Source: CAVPWP01 sp050789285 (GTDB lineage: Bacteria; Pseudomonadota; Alphaproteobacteria; Rhodobacterales; Rhodobacteraceae). Taken from it: DNA of 64,000 nt. Shown here one piece after another: positions 26,319-33,828 of the stretch. The stretch lies in the NCBI RefSeq assembly GCF_050789285.1, contig NZ_JBOUVX010000004.1, forward strand, positions 310,001-374,000. Reading direction: 5' to 3'. Position 1 is the first letter of the stretch, and each line of letters begins with the position of its first letter. The notes beneath the pieces are model-generated. The model was not told where the DNA came from. It worked only from the letters and a program-made list of their open reading frames with translations, and ran no database searches. Position numbers and translations under genes: made by a program.

Positions 26319-26651
26319 GTGCCGTTCTATCTGTATCAACTGACCTATTCCAAGGACGCGATCAAAGCCATGGTCGCCAAGCCAAGCGACCGCGAGGCCG
26401 CGGCACGCAAGCTGATCGAGGCGCTTGGCGGCAAACTGCACCACATGTTCTTTGCCTTCGGGCAGTACGACGTCATCTGCCTGATCGAAGGTCCAGACGA
26501 CAAGTTCATGATGGCTGGGGCCGCCGCGGTCGCATCGGCCGGCACCGTCTCGGGATCGGCGACGACCAAGCTCATGACTTCGGCCGACGCCATGGCTGCC
26601 CTGGCGAAAGCGGGCGAGGTGCTGGGCGCCTACAAGCCACCGCACGGTTGA
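26319..26651 (+). CDS. GYD domain-containing protein
   Basis: A 110-residue cytoplasmic alpha/beta protein. GYD-family features are YLYQLTYSKDAIKAMV, AARKLIEALGGKLHHMFFAFGQYDVICLIEGPDD (the G-Y/F-D signature is GQYDV) and a C-terminal TTKLMTSADAMAALAKAG. GTG 26319 is chosen over ATG 26292 because GGGAGG lies seven bases upstream and the beta strand starts immediately. GYD proteins resemble dimeric alpha/beta barrel domains; their biochemical role is not established. It lies 129 bases after the regulator. Confidence 0.85.
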   Translation: MPFYLYQLTYSKDAIKAMVAKPSDREAAARKLIEALGGKLHHMFFAFGQYDVICLIEGPDDKFMMAGAAAVASAGTVSGSATTKLMTSADAMAALAKAGEVLGAYKPPHG

Positions 26652-26976
26652 ATCGCTGCGCGCGCAGAAAGACCCCGAACGCGGATCCGCTCGGGCCGTC
26701 TTGCGATCCGTCGCAAGGCTGGGCACCCGCGTCCTCGGTGGGTCGCGGCCGCACCGGTGCCGCCCAACCGCCCCGCATCCGGCACCTTGCCGAACGCGTG
26801 AGTGGGATGATGGCCTTGTGCGGGGCGTTGCCTCCAAACCTGCGCTACGGCAGGTTCAACGGCCCCGACGGACGCGAAGAGTTCGCCCCTGCGCCTTCCA
26901 CGCGTCTCTGCGCACTGCGCCGGCATGGCGTCCGGGATGGCGATCCATATGCCGAATTGCAGAAAGGAGCCCCGGC
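26652..26976 (+). other. 325-base spacer with two hairpins
   Basis: Between the GYD gene and the first NTF2-like gene. CTGCGCGCGCAG (26656-26667) is a perfect palindrome right after the GYD stop, and CTTGCGA-TCCG-TCGCAAG (26700-26717) forms a 7-bp stem. Neither has a T run, so they may be attenuators or processing sites rather than terminators. No gene is supported here. Confidence 0.5.
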
Positions 26977-27360
26977 ATGACCACCGACATCGCGGCCCTC
27001 GCAGCCGCCTACACCGCCGCGTGGAACAGCGGCTCACCCGAGGCCGTCGCCTCGTTCTATGCCGACGGCGGCGGCATCGTCATCAATCGGGGAACCCCCT
27101 GGGTGGGACGCGCCGGCGTGGCCGCGATGGCGGCCGGCTTCTTCGCCGACGTCCCCGACCTGACGCTGACCTGTGATGGGCTGCGCATTGCGGGCGATCA
27201 TGTCGCCTATCTGTGGACCTTCACCGGGCACGACGCGAAGACCCACAATCCCCTGCGCATCTCGGGCTGGGAGGAATGGGACCTCGACAGCCACGGCAAG
27301 GTCGCCGCATCGCGCGGCTGGTTCGATGCCGAGGACTACGGCCGGCAGGTCGCGGGATGA
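26977..27360 (+). CDS. SgcJ/EcaC-like NTF2-fold protein
   Basis: A 127-residue NTF2-fold protein: helix IAALAAAYTAAWNSGSPEAVASFYA, then ADGGGIVINRGTPWVGRAGVAAMAAGFFADVPDLTLT, and paired strands VAYLWTFTGHDAKT and RISGWEEWDLDSHGK. Related families include isomerases, hydrolases and polyketide-tailoring proteins, so activity cannot be assigned. ATG 26977 follows AAAGGAG at good spacing. It is followed by the methyltransferase after 61 bases and is likely cotranscribed with it. Confidence 0.85.
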   Translation: MTTDIAALAAAYTAAWNSGSPEAVASFYADGGGIVINRGTPWVGRAGVAAMAAGFFADVPDLTLTCDGLRIAGDHVAYLWTFTGHDAKTHNPLRISGWEEWDLDSHGKVAASRGWFDAEDYGRQVAG

Positions 27361-27421
27361 CGCGCCACCTCCATTCATCGCTTGCGCCCGCGCAACGCAG
27401 CGCCCCTTACAGGAGACCGGA

Positions 27422-28210
27422 ATGAACACCCAAACCGCAGAACGGAACGGTCAGGTTTGGGGCGCGCGCGCGCGCGACTGGGCCGAGGTGCAGGAAGGCC
27501 AGTTCTCGGCCGCCTACCATGCGGTGCTGACCCGTGCCGGGGTACGCGCGGGCACCCGGCATCTTGACGCCGGCTGCGGGGCCGGCATGGCTGCGCGCCT
27601 CTCGGCCTCGCTCGGAGCCACGGTCGCCGGCATCGATGCGGCCGAGGGGATGCTCGAAATCGCGCGCGAGCGCACGCCAGGTGGCGACTTCCGGCGTTGC
27701 GACCTTGAAGCGCTGCCGTTCGACGACCACGCCTTCGACCTTGTCACCGGCTTCAACTCCTTCCAGTTCGCCGGCGATCCTGCGCAGGCGCTCCGCGAAG
27801 CGGGACGCGTGACGCGGCCAGGCGGCCTCGTCATCATCATGACCTGGGGAAATCCCGAAGGCATGGAAGCGGCCGCGCTCGTCGCAGCCCTGAAGCCGCT
27901 TCTGCCTGCGCCGCCGCCCGGCGCCCCCGGCCCCTTCGCCCTTTCCGACGAGACCGCGCTTCGGACTCTCGCCACTGCGGGTGGCCTGACCCCGATCGAG
28001 GTTTGCGATGTCGACACGCCCTGGGCATATCCGGACGAGGCCACCGCACTGCGTGGGATCGGCTCGTCGGGGGTGGCGGTGGCGGCGGCCTCCCGTTCGG
28101 GCGATGCCGCCGTCGAGGACGCGAACCGGATGGCTCTGGCGCCGTTCCGGCGTTCCGACGGCAGCTACCGCATCGGGGCGCGGGCGCGTTTTCTTGTGGC
28201 CGCGCCGTAA
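27422..28210 (+). CDS. Class I SAM-dependent methyltransferase
   Basis: A 262-residue methyltransferase of the Methyltransf_11/UbiE-like type. Motif I is LDAGCGAGM near residue 48, motif II is VAGIDAAEGMLEIA, the acidic post-motif is FRRCDLEALPFDDHAFDLVTG, and motif III is VTRPGGLVIIMTWG. The C-terminal third is a variable cap that should set substrate choice. The start MNTQTAERNGQVWGARARDWA resembles the lead-in of small-molecule methyltransferases. It belongs to the run of small enzymes, with an AGGAGACCGG site upstream. Substrate unknown. Confidence 0.9.
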   Translation: MNTQTAERNGQVWGARARDWAEVQEGQFSAAYHAVLTRAGVRAGTRHLDAGCGAGMAARLSASLGATVAGIDAAEGMLEIARERTPGGDFRRCDLEALPFDDHAFDLVTGFNSFQFAGDPAQALREAGRVTRPGGLVIIMTWGNPEGMEAAALVAALKPLLPAPPPGAPGPFALSDETALRTLATAGGLTPIEVCDVDTPWAYPDEATALRGIGSSGVAVAAASRSGDAAVEDANRMALAPFRRSDGSYRIGARARFLVAAP

Positions 28211-28267
28211 CGACCGGCAAGCAACGCCCCTGTCCACGCAGTCCTGCCAAACAAGGAAGGGCCCGCA

Positions 28268-28459
28268 ATGCCAGATCATGTCGAAGCACCCGCCGGAACC
28301 TGCGTCGGCCAAATCCACCTGAGGGCCGCGGACCTCCTCGGGGCCCGGGGAAACGACCGCATCAGGTTGACCATCCGGGACAGCGAGGGCCCCCCCACCG
28401 CCAGGAACGACCGTGTCTCCAACGACGACGCAGCCAAGACGGAGGCGCAACATGGCTGA
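28268..28459 (+). CDS. Small hypothetical protein (63 residues)
   Basis: The ORF has a good ribosome-binding site (AAGGAAGGG, six bases before ATG) and overlaps the next gene's ATG by eight bases. The product is hydrophilic, acidic-to-neutral and without recognisable motif; the C-terminal part (SNDDAAKTEAQHG) looks disordered. Position between cotranscribed genes and the overlap support translation, but the sequence has no family I recognise, so it could be a degenerate remnant. Confidence 0.45.
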   Translation: MPDHVEAPAGTCVGQIHLRAADLLGARGNDRIRLTIRDSEGPPTARNDRVSNDDAAKTEAQHG

Positions 28460-28877
28460 GGACGCGGTCGACGCGATCACCTTCCTTCATCTGACCGAGA
28501 ACGCGAACGGCGTCTCGCGTTTCTCGGACGGCGCGGTGCCGCTGCATCCGGTGGCCTTCGCGCCGCCTGCCCCTCCGATGCCGATCTCGGAAATCGCCCC
28601 CGCGACCGGCCTTCTTTTCCTGATCCTGCCGGCCGGCTGGGGCGGCGCGCGGCACCCGTCGCCACGCCGGCAGGTCGCCTTCTGTCTGTCGGGTCGCCTT
28701 CGGGTCGAGGCCGGCGACGGCGCGGTGCGCGAGTTCGGCGCCGGCGCGATCTGGCGGATGGAGGACGTTTCGGGGCCGGGCCACACGACAACGGTGGTCG
28801 GCGACGAAGACGTGCGGCTGGCCCTCGTGCAACTGCCGCCGCAGCCCGGGGATGCGATCACGGAGGACGCCCCATGA
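28452..28877 (+). CDS. Cupin-like small protein
   Basis: A 141-residue protein with a single cupin-type beta barrel: LLFLILPAGWGGARHPSPRRQVAFCLSG, then LRVEAGDGAVREFGAGAIWRMED and SGPGHTTTVVGDEDVRLALVQL. Only part of the metal-binding His/Glu set is visible (one His in each half), so metal binding is uncertain. ATG 28452 has GGAGG seven bases upstream. The stop overlaps the SnoaL-like gene as ATGA, implying coupled translation. Confidence 0.78.
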   Translation: MAEDAVDAITFLHLTENANGVSRFSDGAVPLHPVAFAPPAPPMPISEIAPATGLLFLILPAGWGGARHPSPRRQVAFCLSGRLRVEAGDGAVREFGAGAIWRMEDVSGPGHTTTVVGDEDVRLALVQLPPQPGDAITEDAP

Positions 28878-29305
28878 ACGCGTTGGAAAAGACCGTGCGA
28901 CAGTTCCATGAATCGTGGGACATGCGCGACCCGGAGCGCGGGGTCGCCGTCATAGCCCCCGATTGCCGGTTCAAGGATGTCGCGCGCGGCGAGGCGCAGA
29001 TCGGTCCCGACGGCTATCGCGCCGATTATCACCGATGGCGCGCGGCTTTCCCGGATGGCGAGGTCAAGGTCGTCAACGTGATCACCTCGGGCGACGGCCC
29101 CGACGGCTGGGCCGTCGTCGAGTTCCTCAACCGCGGAACGCAGACAGGAACGCTGCAGTCGAGCCTTGGGGATTTCCCGCCGTCGGGTCGCCGGATGGAG
29201 GTATGGTACTGTTCCGTCATGCGCGTCGAGGACGGCAAGGTGGTCGAGGGGCGCGACTACTACGACAGCGCCAGCATCGCGCGACAACTGGGTCTGGTGA
29301 AGTGA
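28874..29305 (+). CDS. SnoaL-like polyketide-cyclase/ester-cyclase family protein
   Basis: A 143-residue NTF2-fold protein of the SnoaL-like group: VRQFHESWDMRDPERGVAVIAPDCRFKDVARG, GPDGYRADYHRWRAAFPDGEVKVVNVI, WAVVEFLNRGTQTGTL and FPPSGRRMEVWYCSVMRVEDGKVVEGRDYYD. The final part, with paired Tyr and Asp, is typical of SnoaL-like ester cyclases. Enzymes of this fold catalyse aldol-type cyclisation, but many members are uncharacterised. It is translationally coupled to the cupin gene upstream and followed by another cupin after 33 bases. Confidence 0.88.
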   Translation: MNALEKTVRQFHESWDMRDPERGVAVIAPDCRFKDVARGEAQIGPDGYRADYHRWRAAFPDGEVKVVNVITSGDGPDGWAVVEFLNRGTQTGTLQSSLGDFPPSGRRMEVWYCSVMRVEDGKVVEGRDYYDSASIARQLGLVK

Positions 29306-29338
29306 ACGTCGACGCCGCCGCCGTAACAGGAGATTACA

Positions 29339-29677
29339 ATGAACCTTCCCAGTTTCTTTGAGTCCATGCCGGCCCTCGACGTGCCGTTCCCCGAGGACGT
29401 GGTCACCACCCATGCCGTGCGCTCGGACGCCGGGCTTGTGGCGTTCTTCCGTTTCCACAAGGATATGGACCTGCCTCGGCACGCACACGGCGCCCAATGG
29501 GGAACGGTGATCGCGGGCGAAATCGTCTTCACGATCGGCGACGAGACGCGGACCTATGGCCCGGGCGACAGCTATGACATTCCTGCGGGCGTCGAACACG
29601 GCGCGAAGATCCGGGCCGGCACCGTGGCGGTCGATGTCTTCGCCGAGGCCGATTGCTACCCGCTCAAGGCGCGCTAG
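29339..29677 (+). CDS. Cupin domain-containing protein
   Basis: A 112-residue single-domain cupin. The metal motif is well kept: LPRHAHGAQWGTVIAGEIVFTIG (two His, Gln and a downstream Glu) and GDSYDIPAGVEHGAKI (third His). Such cupins can be isomerases, dioxygenases or sugar/ligand-binding proteins. ATG 29339 has AGGAGATTAC upstream. It ends the run of small enzymes; after it comes a 515-base region without a clear gene. Confidence 0.88.
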   Translation: MNLPSFFESMPALDVPFPEDVVTTHAVRSDAGLVAFFRFHKDMDLPRHAHGAQWGTVIAGEIVFTIGDETRTYGPGDSYDIPAGVEHGAKIRAGTVAVDVFAEADCYPLKAR

Positions 29678-30192
29678 GATGGCGCCCACCATCGCCCGCA
29701 ACCAGCCGCCCGGCGATCTGGATGCCGTCCCAGGGCCGACACGGGACTTTCATCGCCGGGCGATGAAAAAGGTTTCGCAAGGGCCTCACCCCGCAACCCT
29801 TGGTGCCGAATTGGCTACGCATCCCGGCATCGTCGATCTGCCGTCGGGATGCCTGCGTCCGGCGCGCCTGACCGGCGACACCGCTGTCTGCCGGACCTTC
29901 GACGAACGCGGTGACACCGCATTGAAAGTCGTGCGCATCTCTGCCCGACCGGCCGCGCACAGGCACCGAAGTGGTGAACTGCCGGTCAGTGACAGTCTGC
30001 CCAGGGCGCACCGACTGGGCGTTCAGCGCGTCATCCGGTCACCCCACCCGTCCAAGGAACACACAGATGCGGCTGGTCGCCGGGCGGCAGACCGCGATGT
30101 CGAGTGCTGGGCGAATTTCCCTGTGGTCGCGCGCGGCACGGCCATCGGCACGCCGATGCTGCCCACTCAAACCGCCCCATTGGAGCGCCACG
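29678..30192. other. 515-base region without a convincing gene; contains a 21-bp palindrome
   Basis: A long plus-strand frame crosses this stretch (possible ATG 29680), but its product is Arg/Pro/Thr-rich, has no recognisable fold and shows weaker third-position GC bias than the neighbours. The only clear structure is the palindrome TTTCATCGCC-G-GGCGATGAAA at 29748-29768, which could be a weak terminator for the preceding run or an operator. The region could be a decayed gene. Confidence 0.45.
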
Positions 30193-30942
30193 ATGCCTGA
30201 CCCCATGGATCCCTTCGCCCACCACCCCGAGTTGCGCGACCGGATCGCAGACCCCGAAACCTCGTACTTCCGCACCTTCAGCGTCGAGTCCGTTCTCGAA
30301 CAGCACCCCCACCTCGAGGCGTTCCTGCCGTGGGTCCACACCGACGAACAGCGCGAGGCGATCCGGGCCGAGGCGCTTGGCGGTCATCAGGGCGATCTGT
30401 GGATCTTCGCCTATGGGTCGCTGATGTGGGACCCCGCCTTGCGCTTCGCCGAGGTCCGCCGCGCCCGCGCCGACGGCCACGCCCGGCGGTTCATCCTGTG
30501 GGACGACAAGGGCGGACGTGGCATGCCCGAGGCGCCGGGCCTGATGGCCGCCCTGGATACAGGCGATGGCTGCGAAGGGCTGGCCTTCCGGATCCGGGCC
30601 CAGGACGTGAACATCGAAACCGAGATCCTGTTTCGCCGCGAGATGATCGGGCCGAGCTACATCCCCGGGTTCGTGCCGATCCGGATCGCGGGAGCCGAAA
30701 CGCCCGCCCTAACCTTTCTGGCAGATCACGGCCACCCGGACATCCGAGGCGATATCACCCGGGCCGAGCAGATCCGTTGCATCGCGACAGGGGCGGGCGT
30801 CCTTGGCACCAGCCGCGCGTACCTGACCAATATCGTCGATCACATCGGCCATCTTGGCATCACCGACGATCACTGCACCGGCCTCCTGCGCGACGTCGAC
30901 GCCTATCTCGCCGCTCTGTCGAACGAGGACCAGGCCCGATGA
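30193..30942 (+). CDS. ChaC-like gamma-glutamylcyclotransferase
   Basis: A 249-residue protein. The core begins near residue 70 with DLWIFAYGSLMWDPAL, the ChaC YGSLMW signature that binds the gamma-glutamyl group, and continues with ARRFILWDDKGGRGMPEAPGLMAALD (ChaC-type arginine-rich strand), CEGLAFRI and the Glu-containing NIETEILFRREM. ChaC enzymes cut glutathione to 5-oxoproline and Cys-Gly in the cytoplasm. An extra 65-residue N-terminal segment with no known domain precedes the core. The stop overlaps the next gene, a dipeptidase, as ATGA, which suggests the two act on the same substrate in sequence. Confidence 0.9.
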   Translation: MPDPMDPFAHHPELRDRIADPETSYFRTFSVESVLEQHPHLEAFLPWVHTDEQREAIRAEALGGHQGDLWIFAYGSLMWDPALRFAEVRRARADGHARRFILWDDKGGRGMPEAPGLMAALDTGDGCEGLAFRIRAQDVNIETEILFRREMIGPSYIPGFVPIRIAGAETPALTFLADHGHPDIRGDITRAEQIRCIATGAGVLGTSRAYLTNIVDHIGHLGITDDHCTGLLRDVDAYLAALSNEDQAR

Positions 30943-32003
30943 CGGCGCCCATTCCGTTCTTCGACGGCCACAACGACTTCCTGCTGCGGCTGATGCTGAC
31001 CCCCGCCCCTCGGGAGGAGACCTGGCTTGGCGCGGCGGGCCGGGGCCATCTTGACCTTTCCCGGATGAAGGCCGCGGGCTTCGCCGGCGGTCTCTTTGCG
31101 ATCTTCGTACCCCCGGCGTCGAGCGGCCCGCCGCCCGACTTCAAGACGCTGATGGCCGATCCGCCTTATGCGCTGCCGATGCCGCCCGAGATGACGCACG
31201 CGCAGGCCCAGCCCCACGCGCTGACCATGGCCGGACTGTTTCACTGGATGGCGCGCGCGGCGCCCGATGACTTTCACGTGTGCCGGTCGGTCGCCGACAT
31301 CCGCGCCGCGATGCAGGCGGGCGCCATTGCCGGCGTGATGCACATGGAAGGGGCCGAGGCCATCGGCCCCGACCTCGACGCGCTCTATCTGTTCCACGAC
31401 ATGGGTCTGAGGTCGCTGGGGCCGGTGTGGAGCCGGCCGACAATATTCGGCCACGGCGTGCCCATGGCCTTTCCCGGCAGTCCGGACATCGGAGCGGGCC
31501 TGACGGACAAGGGCCGCGACCTCGTTCGGCTTTGCGACGAACTCGGCATCCTGATTGATCTGTCGCACCTGAACGAGAAAGGGTTCGACGACGTGGCCCG
31601 TCTCTCGAATGCACCGCTTGTCGCCACGCATTCGAACGCCCATGCGCTTTGCCCCTCGCCACGCAACCTCACCGATCGGCAGTTGCACATGATCCGCGAG
31701 CGCGGCGGCATGGTCGGCTTCAACTTCGCGACGTTCTATCTCAACGCAGATGGCCGGGCGGCCAGCGACACCGGTTGGGACACGATGCTGCGCCACCTCG
31801 ACCACCTGATCGCGCATGCGGGCGAGGATCACGTCGGCCTCGGCTCGGATTTCGACGGCTGCGTCCTGCCCGACCTGATCGGCGACGTGACCGGCGTGCC
31901 GCGCCTGCTTCAGGCGATGGCGGCACATGGCTACGACGACGCCCTGATCGCCAGGCTGGCGCGTGAGAACTGGCTTGCCTGCCTGGATCGGTGCCTGACC
32001 TGA
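30939..32003 (+). CDS. Membrane-dipeptidase-like M19 peptidase
   Basis: A 354-residue zinc dipeptidase of the renal dipeptidase family. Zinc ligands are visible as FFDGHNDFL (HxD, H11 and D13), the bridging Glu in GVMHMEGAE, and His in LIDLSHLNEKG and VATHSNAHALC; the Asp of GLGSDFDGC completes the TIM-barrel site. No signal peptide is present, so it is probably cytoplasmic. Coupling by ATGA to a ChaC-like cyclotransferase makes Cys-Gly (from glutathione) a plausible substrate; this is inference. No SBP or transporter is attached. Confidence 0.92.
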   Translation: MTAPIPFFDGHNDFLLRLMLTPAPREETWLGAAGRGHLDLSRMKAAGFAGGLFAIFVPPASSGPPPDFKTLMADPPYALPMPPEMTHAQAQPHALTMAGLFHWMARAAPDDFHVCRSVADIRAAMQAGAIAGVMHMEGAEAIGPDLDALYLFHDMGLRSLGPVWSRPTIFGHGVPMAFPGSPDIGAGLTDKGRDLVRLCDELGILIDLSHLNEKGFDDVARLSNAPLVATHSNAHALCPSPRNLTDRQLHMIRERGGMVGFNFATFYLNADGRAASDTGWDTMLRHLDHLIAHAGEDHVGLGSDFDGCVLPDLIGDVTGVPRLLQAMAAHGYDDALIARLARENWLACLDRCLT

Positions 32004-32226
32004 AGCCGGTCATCAGAAGACCCGCCACGATCCCGCCCCTGCGCCCTGCACGTGCGCCCGTCGACCGGCCGCCGCCCCGGATGCGAAACCGTCGGGACAG
32101 GCCGCACATCGGGACAGGCCGGCGCTGTTCCATTCGATGTTCGACGATTTCCTTTCGGAACGGCCGGAAGTCGAACCCGCGCAAATCGGTCAGTCGGCGC
32201 AGGGCCTTTGTGGGTTAACCCCCGGC

Positions 32227-33135
32227 CTAGCGGCCAAGCACCGCCAGCTGGCGCGCGAAGTCCGGCGTCGCCATCAGCGCCTTGCAACGGGCGAACCGTG
32301 TTTGGGCGTAGGCCTTGAAGTCGTCGGCGGGATTGTCGTTCGCCAGCTGGATCAGGCCCCAAAGCGTCCAGAGAAGATCGCACATCGCCTTGTAGATCAC
32401 CATGCGCGACCGGTCCGTCGGCGGCACCGGACCGCGGAAATAGGCGGCAAGCATCTCTTCGTCCTGATCCGGGGAAAACCCGCCTTCGACCGACAGGTCG
32501 CCCAGGTCCCACATCGGATCGTTCATGCCCGAGTACTCCCAGTCGACGATCCACATACGCTCGCCGGTATCGAGGAAGTTCTCGCACAGGGGGTCGCAGT
32601 GACAGGCGGCGGCGGGAATGGGCGCGCGTTCGAGTGCCGCGCGGACACCCGACGCCTCGCCCATCACGTCGTGGTAGCCTTCGGGCAGGGCCACGTCCTT
32701 CGTCGCAAGTAGCCTCAGGTAGCCGTCGATCATTCCGAACAGCTCGAAGCGTGCGGGAAAGACCGCGCCCGAGTCATGAAGCTGCCGGAAGGCCTGACCG
32801 GCGCGGCCGGGTGCGCCCGTGCGGGTACGGAATGTCTCGGGCGACATGGTCACGGTGCCCTCGATGTAGCGCGTGACCATCACGCCCGAGTCAGGGTCGA
32901 CGAACAGCACCTCGGGGCTTACACCGGCCGCGGCGGCCGAATGGGCGGCGGCGGCCTCGTTCGCGCGGTCTATGTATTCCTCGGTCCCCCTGCCGGGCAG
33001 ACGCAGGACGACGTCGCCCGCGCGGAACACCGCGTTGGTCAGCCCTCCCATCCGCTCGAGCGGACCGATGTAGCCGGAAAGCGCCGGAATCCCCGCAAGA
33101 ACCCTTTGTGCTTCGTCCTCCATCGCGTCCCCCAT
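32227..33135 (-). CDS. APH/choline-kinase-like phosphotransferase (first copy)
   Basis: A 302-residue protein of the aminoglycoside phosphotransferase/choline kinase fold. It has a nucleotide-binding start (GGLTNAVFRAGDVVLRLPG), the catalytic HxDxxxxN motif as CHCDPLCENFLD and the metal-binding IVDWEYSGMNDPMWDLGDL, close to bacterial choline/ethanolamine kinases. Start could also be ATG 33123. It is divergent from a methyltransferase gene and lies beyond the end of the betaine-type operon that contains a second member of the same fold, suggesting a shared substrate class. Confidence 0.9.
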   Translation of the reverse strand: MGDAMEDEAQRVLAGIPALSGYIGPLERMGGLTNAVFRAGDVVLRLPGRGTEEYIDRANEAAAAHSAAAAGVSPEVLFVDPDSGVMVTRYIEGTVTMSPETFRTRTGAPGRAGQAFRQLHDSGAVFPARFELFGMIDGYLRLLATKDVALPEGYHDVMGEASGVRAALERAPIPAAACHCDPLCENFLDTGERMWIVDWEYSGMNDPMWDLGDLSVEGGFSPDQDEEMLAAYFRGPVPPTDRSRMVIYKAMCDLLWTLWGLIQLANDNPADDFKAYAQTRFARCKALMATPDFARQLAVLGR

Positions 33136-33207
33136 GGCGTCCAGCAGTCGCCCTCACCCTTCCACAGGCCGGGTGGCTTGGCTAGAGTCGGCCGTGCGGA
33201 GGATGCC

Positions 33208-33828
33208 ATGGCCAGCCACGACAACGACCACCTCGATGCCGTCTACGCCGCGAAGGGTCCGCAGGACATCGCACGGCTTTACGACGACTGGGCGGGATCC
33301 TACGACGCCGACATGGCGAAGGCGGGCTACCGGCACCCGGCCATCGCAACGGCGCTTCTGGCGCGGCACCTGCCGAAGGGAGCGGCCCCGATCCTGGACG
33401 CGGGGGCTGGCACCGGACTTGTCGGCGAGTGGCTCGGCATCCTTGGCTATCCCGAGGTCGAGGCGCTGGATATCTCTGCCGGGATGCTCGCTGTCGCGCG
33501 GGCAAAGGGCGTCTATCAGGCGCTGCACATCGCGCTTCTGGGCGGCGATTTGCCCGTGCCGAAACGACACTTCGCAGGCGTCGTCTGCGCGGGAGTCCTG
33601 ACGACCGGTCACGTCGGGGCCGAGGCGCTGCCCGGCCTTCTTGCCGTGACGCGGCCCGGCGGGGTGCTGGTGCTGACCGTCAAGGAGACGCTCTGGGCCG
33701 ACAGCTTCGCGGCGGCCGTCACCGGCGCGCCAGAGGCGCAGGTGGTCGAGGCGACCGAACCCTACATCTCGATGCCCGGCGAAACCGGCGCCACCCCAAG
33801 CCGCGCCGTCGTTCTGGCGCGCACCTAG
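33208..33828 (+). CDS. Class I SAM-dependent methyltransferase
   Basis: A 206-residue methyltransferase. The lead-in YAAKGPQDIARLYDDWAGSYDADM is typical of small-molecule methyltransferases, motif I is ILDAGAGTGLVGEWL, motif II is EALDISAGMLAVA and the post-region is GGVLVLTVKE. ATG 33208 follows GGAGG at five bases. It is embedded between two minus-strand genes of the quaternary-amine locus and overlaps the end of the flavoprotein gene by four bases. A role in methylated-amine metabolism is possible but unproven. Confidence 0.88.
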   Translation: MASHDNDHLDAVYAAKGPQDIARLYDDWAGSYDADMAKAGYRHPAIATALLARHLPKGAAPILDAGAGTGLVGEWLGILGYPEVEALDISAGMLAVARAKGVYQALHIALLGGDLPVPKRHFAGVVCAGVLTTGHVGAEALPGLLAVTRPGGVLVLTVKETLWADSFAAAVTGAPEAQVVEATEPYISMPGETGATPSRAVVLART

